In this document: positions 8,030-11,290 of the stretch, piece after piece
How positions within the stretch are numbered: position 1 is the first letter of the stretch
Layout: each line of letters starts with the position of its first letter
Assembly (NCBI GenBank): GCA_000436075.1
Contig: FR884640.1
Span: 68,677-79,966 of the forward strand
DNA from: Eggerthella sp. CAG:209
GTDB lineage: Bacteria > Actinomycetota > Coriobacteriia > Coriobacteriales > Eggerthellaceae
Length of the DNA stretch: 11,290 nt
Reading direction: 5' to 3'
Position numbers and translations under genes: made by a program
The notes under the pieces: model-generated
The model's input: only the letters and a program-made list of their open reading frames with translations
What the model was told of the DNA's origin: nothing
Databases searched by the model: none

Positions 8030-8662
8030 TTAATAAACCTTGCGAAGCACAGCAACCACTTTTCCAACAATAGCGCAATCACGCGTGATGATTGGCTCCA
8101 TGGTTGAATTCTCGGGCTGCAAGCGAATATGGTCTTTCTCTTTAAAGAAGCGCTTTACGGTTGCCCCATCATCAATAAGCGCAACGATGATTTCTCCATT
8201 ACGAGCCACTTGTTGCTCTTTAACCACAACATAGTCTCCGTCGTTAATGCCGGCTTCGATCATTGATTCGCCATGCACGGCGAGAATGAACGAAGCAGAG
8301 TCACCTACGATTTCTGTGGGAAGTTGCAAAGTTGTCTCGACATTGTGCTCTGCAAGAATCGGCTCACCTGCCGCAACATTGCCAACAAGAGGCAATGACA
8401 AGGTATTACTAGAACCAGTGGATCCAAACGCCTCTTCCTGTTCGTGTTTGCCCGGTAGAGCGATTGATCGAGATTTCAGCGGATCTCGAACGATGTAGCC
8501 CTTTTCTTCAAGTGTTTTCAAGTGAACATGAACAGTGGAAGGGGAGGACAGATGCACTGCTTCTGCGATTTCTCGCACCGTTGGACCATACCCCTTCTGC
8601 AATATATAGGATTCTATAAATTCATATACGCTTTTTTGACGCGTAGTTAGGGGTTTGGACAT
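8030..8662 (-). CDS. lexA: LexA, SOS repressor (self-cleaving)
   Basis: LexA represses DNA-damage genes and cleaves itself when stimulated by RecA filaments. The 210 residues show an N-terminal winged helix-turn-helix (about 5-68, recognition region TVREIAEAVHLSSPSTVHVHL) and a C-terminal S24-type peptidase domain with the Ala98-Gly99 cleavage site (VAAGEP), nucleophile S133 (GESM) and general base K170 (ATVKRF). The start at 8662 has AGGAG a few bases upstream on the minus strand and gives the normal MSKPLTTRQ beginning. The frame is open a further 30 codons upstream, but that extension runs through the operators and has no family resemblance. Three LexA-type boxes in its own promoter region imply autoregulation. 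Confidence 0.96.
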   Translation of the reverse strand: MSKPLTTRQKSVYEFIESYILQKGYGPTVREIAEAVHLSSPSTVHVHLKTLEEKGYIVRDPLKSRSIALPGKHEQEEAFGSTGSSNTLSLPLVGNVAAGEPILAEHNVETTLQLPTEIVGDSASFILAVHGESMIEAGINDGDYVVVKEQQVARNGEIIVALIDDGATVKRFFKEKDHIRLQPENSTMEPIITRDCAIVGKVVAVLRKVY

Positions 8663-8676
8663 TGCGACTCCTAAAT

Positions 8677-8690
8677 AGAACAAATGTTTG
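8677..8690. promoter_or_regulatory. LexA operator (SOS box) 1
   Basis: AGAACAAATGTTTG matches the Gram-positive/actinobacterial LexA consensus CGAAC-N4-GTTCG at 8 of 10 fixed positions. It is the box nearest lexA, inside its untranslated leader. Confidence 0.75.
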
Positions 8691-8698
8691 CATTTATA

Positions 8699-8727
8699 TT
8701 GACAGGAACGTATGTTCGATTTACAGT
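8699..8727 (+). promoter_or_regulatory. SOS-controlled promoter of the small membrane protein gene
   Basis: A perfect -35 TTGACA (8699-8704) is separated by 17 bases from TACAGT (8722-8727, 4/6). SOS box 2 lies wholly in the spacer and box 3 at about +1, so LexA should block it tightly. Confidence 0.7.
8705..8718. promoter_or_regulatory. LexA operator (SOS box) 2
   Basis: GGAACGTATGTTCG differs from the consensus CGAAC-N4-GTTCG only at its first base. It fills the spacer between the -35 and -10 elements of the rightward promoter and covers the probable lexA transcription start. Confidence 0.92.
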
Positions 8728-8752
8728 ATACACGAACAAAGGTTCTATGCAA
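8725..8752 (-). promoter_or_regulatory. Candidate lexA promoter
   Basis: Read on the minus strand, TTGCAT (plus-strand 8747-8752) and TATACT (8725-8730) are 16 bases apart. The -10 is good (5/6) and the -35 weak. Its -10 shares three bases with the -10 of the rightward promoter, and SOS box 3 lies in its spacer. Confidence 0.5.
8733..8746. promoter_or_regulatory. LexA operator (SOS box) 3
   Basis: CGAACAAAGGTTCT matches CGAAC-N4-GTTCG at 9 of 10 fixed positions. It lies in the spacer of the leftward lexA promoter and at the predicted start of the rightward transcript. Confidence 0.85.
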
Positions 8753-8763
8753 GGAGGCATGCT

Positions 8764-9090
8764 ATGAGCAAGGTATCAGTGACGTATCGTGCGGTTGGCT
8801 CTGCGGCTCTCAAGCCTGAATATACGTTTAAGCAAAACGCGTCAACTCCAATTATTAGCTTCGACCGATTGGCCTATTCAGACCCTCATCGCAAATTGCC
8901 TTTGAAAACGCGCCTTTTGAATATCTTTAAAAAGGTAGCGATTGCGATTTATACCGATCCGCTTTTTGGCTCAATAGACAAGGCGTTTTTAAAGCCGGGT
9001 ACGGTATCAAAAACGAGCTCTGAAACGTATATTCGAAGTGTTGCCGGAGCCTCTTTGGTGATGCTTGTTTTGATTCTCGTAGGAGCATAA
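8764..9090 (+). CDS. Unrecognised 108-residue SOS-controlled protein with C-terminal membrane segment
   Basis: I do not recognise this family. The chosen ATG at 8764 has AAGGAGG at 8751-8757 with ideal spacing; the frame is open upstream to 8662 but that part is promoter and operator DNA. The protein is basic: a polar N-terminal part (1-40), a Lys/Arg-rich, probably amphipathic stretch (about 42-75) and a hydrophobic tail at 92-108 (SVAGASLVMLVLILVGA) that reaches the last residue. It could be tail-anchored with its bulk in the cytoplasm. The gene diverges from lexA and its promoter is overlaid by LexA boxes, so it should be induced by DNA damage. In Bacillus the lexA-divergent gene yneA encodes a membrane-anchored LysM division inhibitor. 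A similar role is an inference from position, since no LysM domain is seen here or in the bases after the stop. Confidence 0.8.
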   Translation: MSKVSVTYRAVGSAALKPEYTFKQNASTPIISFDRLAYSDPHRKLPLKTRLLNIFKKVAIAIYTDPLFGSIDKAFLKPGTVSKTSSETYIRSVAGASLVMLVLILVGA

Positions 9091-9099
9091 TTGAAGTTG

Positions 9100-9186
9100 A
9101 TTAAGCAAAGCAACGGCTATATTTCAGTTATTTTGAGTTTACTATCACACACTATAAGCTGAAATATAGCCATCGTTTTGCTTAAT
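9100..9186. repeat. 87-base near-perfect inverted repeat between the SOS gene and nrdR
   Basis: Arms at 9100-9127 and 9159-9186 are 28 bases each and complementary at 25 positions. The inner part GGCTATATTTCAG pairs with CTGAAATATAGCC without fault, as does the outer ATTAAGCAAA except for its end. The three mismatches are all transitions. The 31-base centre is A/T-rich. The 27-base arms (9101-9185) are flanked by TGA on both sides. There is no T-tract after either arm, so it is not a classic terminator. It could be a tiny non-autonomous mobile element or a regulatory hairpin; its right end overlaps the nrdR -35 element. Confidence 0.9.
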
Positions 9187-9207
9187 GATATCTATATCTT
9201 GTATACT
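9178..9207 (+). promoter_or_regulatory. Candidate nrdR-dut promoter
   Basis: TTGCTT (9178-9183) and TATACT (9202-9207, 5/6) are 18 bases apart, about 30 bases before the nrdR start. The -35 lies within the right arm of the inverted repeat. Confidence 0.5.
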
Positions 9208-9238
9208 TGCTTGAGGTTATCCGTTCAAAGGAGATCTC

Positions 9239-9685
9239 ATGCGTTGTCCCTCTTGTGGGCATCCTGAATCAAAGGTTGTCGACTCCCGATCCGCTGATGA
9301 TGGTTACTCGATTCGCCGTCGTCGGGAATGCTTGTCGTGTGAGTCTCGCTTTACTACCTACGAGCGCACAAGTGAAAATCCCTTAGTAATTATCAAATCA
9401 GATGGTTCATCCGAGGCATATGATCGAGAAAAACTGTTTCGAGGTTTGTTGATTGCTTGCGCTAAGAGGCCAGTTTCTGCAGAAAAAATCTCGCAGCTTA
9501 TCGATAGCATTGAAGTCGAATTGCGCAATTCCTCTAAGCAAGAAATTAGTTCAAAGAGCCTTGGCGATATGGCTCTTGAGCGTTTAGCTAAAGTAGATGA
9601 TGTAGCTTATATTCGCTTTGCAAGTGTTTATAAGGATTTCAAGACGGTAGATGAATTTCGAGATGCGCTGAAGGGCCTGTACTGA
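9239..9685 (+). CDS. nrdR: NrdR, transcriptional repressor of ribonucleotide reductase genes
   Basis: NrdR senses ATP/dATP and represses nrd operons by binding NrdR boxes. The 148 residues are the usual length. An N-terminal zinc ribbon carries C3, C6, C31 and C34 (CPSC and CLSC) with the signature RRRECLSCESRFTTYER, followed by the ATP-cone domain (about 49-139; KSDGSSEAYDREKLFRGL). AAAGGAG at 9227-9233 precedes the ATG. It is one base from dut, so they form an operon linking control of dNTP synthesis with removal of dUTP. I see no NrdR box pair upstream, so autoregulation is not indicated. Confidence 0.97.
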   Translation: MRCPSCGHPESKVVDSRSADDGYSIRRRRECLSCESRFTTYERTSENPLVIIKSDGSSEAYDREKLFRGLLIACAKRPVSAEKISQLIDSIEVELRNSSKQEISSKSLGDMALERLAKVDDVAYIRFASVYKDFKTVDEFRDALKGLY

Positions 9686-9686
9686 T

Positions 9687-10139
9687 ATGAACACTTTGAC
9701 CATTCCAACAAAGAAACTATGCGAGCATGCATTGGTGCCTCAGAATGCCTATAAGGGTGATGCTGGGTATGATCTTTGCGCTACCCAAGATATCACGCTT
9801 AAACCCTTCGAACGTGGTCTTATCCCTACTGGCTTGGCTGTACAAATCCCAGAAGGATATGCCGGGTTCGTACTGCCCCGCAGCGGTCTTGCGCTAAAAC
9901 AGGGGCTTTCGCTCGTTAATGCGCCTGGACTCATAGACAGCAATTACCGCGGCGAGCTTAAGGCTATCGCTATCAACCTAGATCCGCAGGATAATATCGA
10001 GATTCACATTGGCGATCGAATTGCACAATTGGTAATCATGAAAGTTGAAGCTATTCACTTCAACGAAGTAGATGATCTTGAGCATTCTGATCGCGGTGAA
10101 GGCGGATTTGGCTCAAGCGGTGTTTCCTACGGCATCTAA
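9687..10139 (+). CDS. dut: dUTP diphosphatase (dUTPase)
   Basis: The trimeric dUTPase hydrolyses dUTP to dUMP and pyrophosphate, keeping uracil out of DNA and supplying dUMP for thymidylate synthesis. All five motifs are present in 150 residues: I DAGYDL (25-30), II PRSGLA (64-69), III GLIDSNYRGE (81-90, with the catalytic Asp84), IV RIAQLVI (111-117) and V RGEGGFGSSG (136-145). The ATG is one base after the nrdR stop (TGATATG), with a modest GAAGGG upstream inside nrdR, so translation is coupled. The nearest convincing terminator is about 130 bases downstream (10271-10301). Confidence 0.97.
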   Translation: MNTLTIPTKKLCEHALVPQNAYKGDAGYDLCATQDITLKPFERGLIPTGLAVQIPEGYAGFVLPRSGLALKQGLSLVNAPGLIDSNYRGELKAIAINLDPQDNIEIHIGDRIAQLVIMKVEAIHFNEVDDLEHSDRGEGGFGSSGVSYGI

Positions 10140-10270
10140 CGCATATAAATAGAAGCTTTTATCATCATTCCAGTTTATATGTGGAGCCCCGAACGAAGTT
10201 CTATCTTCTTGATGAAAGGCCCCAACTAATGATCTTGGCAGGAAACCTTGTGTTGCGGCTTGTATCGAGG

Positions 10271-10301
10271 GGTGAGCTGCAACAGCTCATCTTTTCTCTT
10301 T
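10271..10301 (+). terminator. Strong intrinsic terminator downstream of dut, with a competing upstream pairing
   Basis: GGTGAGCTG (10271-10279) pairs with CAGCTCATC (10283-10291; one G-U) around the triloop CAA, then TTTTCTCTTT. It may simply end the nrdR-dut transcript or a separate small RNA. TGTTGCGGC (10251-10259) can instead pair with GCTGCAACA (10276-10284; nine pairs, one G-U), which would prevent the terminator stem from forming. Confidence 0.8.
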
Positions 10302-10480
10302 GTCCGATTCTCGGACCCTACTCGATGCCCATTAGCTTTATATCAAATAACTGAGTCATGCAAATTGGTAGTTTGTGACTAGAGGTTACCGACCCGCCTT
10401 TTATCGTACGCGATAAGTTGATAATATATCTTATGTAACCTTATTAGTAATTCTCACGAGAGCGCCCGGCGTAAATCAGT

Positions 10481-10691
10481 GCTTCGTTGCGGTTCTTTTC
10501 GCTTAAGTATTTCGCCTTAGTAGCTATTGAGAAATCCGTCATTTGGGTTTAAGTGCCCGATGCTACTGCAATACTCCTTGTTCTCTTGAAATGAGAGCAA
10601 AACCGCAGTTGCTCTGTCTGCTTATTGCTTCATTGCGCCTATACGTTTCGAGACTGTGAAATCGAGTTGCGTGAGTAGCTAGCTTCATTGC
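10481..10691 (+). repeat. Three dispersed copies of GCTTCRTTGC
   Basis: GCTTCGTTGC occurs at 10481-10490 and GCTTCATTGC at 10627-10636 and 10682-10691. All are in the same orientation within the gene-free region. Confidence 0.7.
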
Positions 10692-10807
10692 TTTGATTCT
10701 GTTATCTCTAATTGGTGTTACCATGTTTTATTGTGCTGTAGAGGAAATAGATCCCTACTTCCCTGCGGTTGCATAAAAGGAAAAGAAGATAAAGGGAGAA
10801 CCAGATA

Positions 10808-11221
10808 ATGGCTGAGGAAGAAGAAATTGTAGAAACTGACCCTTATTGTACGAGTGATCGCTTCGCGGCAAAAAATGGTATCAAAGCCATTGAGGTTGGA
10901 GAAGATTACTCTGTCTGCATCATGCCTATCGACGAAACTTGTCTCAATGGTATTAGCATTCCTATGGGAGGTTGTTACTTTACCCTAGGTGATTTCTCCT
11001 TTGGTGTTGCAAGCCATTACATTAAGAACAACATGGTTACCATGAATTCCCAAATTGATTTTATTGCTTCAGCTCAAGTTGGAGACACCATTACGGCACG
11101 CTGCGAATTGGTTCCCTGCACTTCTAAGAAAATCGCTCGCTACGAGATCACAATGAATGATCAAAACGGTAAGCTTCTTGCGCTCATGCATGTTACGGGC
11201 TACCGCCGATCCCATCACTAG
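10808..11221 (+). CDS. PaaI/YdiI-like hotdog-fold protein, putative acyl-CoA thioesterase
   Basis: The 137 residues fit the small PaaI-type hotdog thioesterases that release CoA from acyl or aryl thioesters in the cytoplasm. The segment LNGISIPMGGCYFTLGDFSFGVASHY (given in outline: an N, then GG, then TLGD) corresponds to the family's helix with its conserved N...HGG...D pattern, and VGDTITARCELV with the C-terminal strands follows it. The usual histidine before GG is methionine here, while the Asp of TLGD is kept, so activity or substrate may differ. The acidic N-terminal stretch (AEEEEIVETD) is unusual. AAGGGAG at 10792-10798 precedes the ATG by nine bases. The substrate cannot be told, and neighbours give no pathway context. 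Confidence 0.8.
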   Translation: MAEEEEIVETDPYCTSDRFAAKNGIKAIEVGEDYSVCIMPIDETCLNGISIPMGGCYFTLGDFSFGVASHYIKNNMVTMNSQIDFIASAQVGDTITARCELVPCTSKKIARYEITMNDQNGKLLALMHVTGYRRSHH

Positions 11222-11226
11222 GATAA

Positions 11227-11261
11227 AGGCTCTTTAACAGAGTATTTTGAACGCCTATTTT
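11227..11261 (+). terminator. Weak candidate terminator after the hotdog gene
   Basis: AGGC (11227-11230 region) can pair with GCCT (11253-11256) before ATTTTT, with an inner CTCT/AGAG hairpin. The stems are short, so support is limited. Confidence 0.3.
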
Positions 11262-11264
11262 TGC

Positions 11265-11290
11265 GGCCCCCTCGTCTAGTCATGCCGAGG
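11265..11290 (+). tRNA. 5' part of a tRNA gene, probably tRNA-Glu (cut by window edge)
   Basis: GGCCCCC (acceptor arm), T at position 8, then CGTCTAGT and the D-arm ending in GAGG match the 5' half of bacterial tRNA-Glu genes, whose D-arm typically reads CGTCTAG...AGGAC. The anticodon lies beyond the window, so the amino acid is inferred from the D-arm and acceptor strand only. Confidence 0.7.

Larger units (their letters stand above)
10140..10807 (+). ncRNA. 668-base gene-free, hairpin-rich region; candidate structured RNA or leader
   Basis: No reading frame of credible quality lies here. Several compact hairpins are visible: 10271-10279 with 10283-10291 (terminator), GTCCGA/TCGGAC at 10302-10316, AGTCA(TG)CAAA/TTTGTGACT at 10354-10380, TTATCG/CGATAA at 10401-10416, and TGTTCTC/GAGAGCA at 10579-10599 (one G-U). 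Longer-range helices could enclose them: 10264-10269 with 10321-10326, AGGTTAC 10383-10389 with 10435-10441, AGTAGC 10519-10524 with 10562-10567, and TGCGGTT 10488-10494 with 10601-10607. The long-range helices alone could arise by chance in 668 bases; the short-loop hairpins are harder to dismiss. It does not show the conserved motifs of RNase P RNA, tmRNA or SRP RNA. Strand and ends are not determined; plus is assumed from the terminator. Confidence 0.4.

Noticed and set aside
8663..8752. 30-codon upstream extension of lexA
   Set aside because: It would run through the three operators and both promoters, has no binding site, and the ATG at 8662 has AGGAG at good spacing and the normal LexA N-terminus.
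9101..9190. The inverted repeat as an intrinsic terminator of the SOS gene
   Set aside because: Neither strand has a T-run after the arm, and the loop of 31 bases is long; kept as a repeat of unknown role.
10140..10160. AT-rich inverted segment around AAGCTT as a dut terminator
   Set aside because: Only about five A-T pairs can form; the strong hairpin at 10271 is a better terminator.
10563..10724. 53-codon minus-strand open frame in the gene-free region
   Set aside because: No Shine-Dalgarno sequence, no recognisable motif, and a length expected by chance; not supported as a gene.
10741..10756. GAGGAAA followed by a C-rich segment, reminiscent of the RNase P RNA 5' motif
   Set aside because: The match stops after seven bases and the other conserved RNase P regions are absent; it lies directly before the hotdog gene's start region.
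1..11290. CRISPR array, transposase, phage or toxin-antitoxin genes
   Set aside because: No regularly spaced repeats and no protein with such signatures were found on either strand.

Overview
The window looks like chromosomal core DNA from a non-sporulating member of the Actinobacteria, most probably class Coriobacteriia (Atopobium / Lancefieldella / Olsenella-like). This is an inference from moderate GC, protein style and gene order (RNase Y, SpoVS, MiaB, MiaA, DapF, HflX, LexA, NrdR); no 16S or other decisive marker is present. All protein genes use ordinary starts (ATG, one GTG) and TGA, TAA and TAG as stops. No transposase, phage gene or CRISPR array is visible.

Bases 1-7990 form a rightward block concerned with RNA and translation. 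rny (RNase Y, membrane-anchored endoribonuclease) ends at an intrinsic terminator, and an orphan GHKL ATPase gene begins directly behind that terminator's T-tract. After a 178-base gap with a candidate promoter and an 11-bp tandem repeat come spoVS, miaB, miaA, dapF and hflX, tightly packed and probably one operon. MiaA and MiaB act in sequence on A37 of tRNAs, HflX is a ribosome-associated GTPase, and DapF makes meso-diaminopimelate. A 14-bp-stem terminator separates hflX from the convergent lexA.

Bases 8030-9090 are an SOS control module. lexA (leftward) and an unrecognised 108-residue protein with a hydrophobic C-terminal end (rightward) diverge from about 100 bases that hold three LexA-type operators at an exact 28-bp pitch and two overlapping promoters. 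The position matches that of SOS cell-division inhibitors such as YneA, but no LysM domain is visible. Next comes an 87-base near-perfect inverted repeat, then nrdR (repressor of ribonucleotide reductase genes) and dut (dUTPase), one base apart and both concerned with dNTP pools.

Bases 10140-10807 contain no convincing gene but are rich in hairpins. They include a strong terminator whose 5' half can also pair with an upstream segment (an antiterminator-like alternative), nested hairpins, and three copies of a 10-base repeat. This is the best candidate for an undescribed element: a structured RNA or a regulated 3'/5' leader. It is followed by a PaaI-like hotdog-fold protein gene and, at the right edge, the 5' part of a tRNA gene, probably tRNA-Glu.
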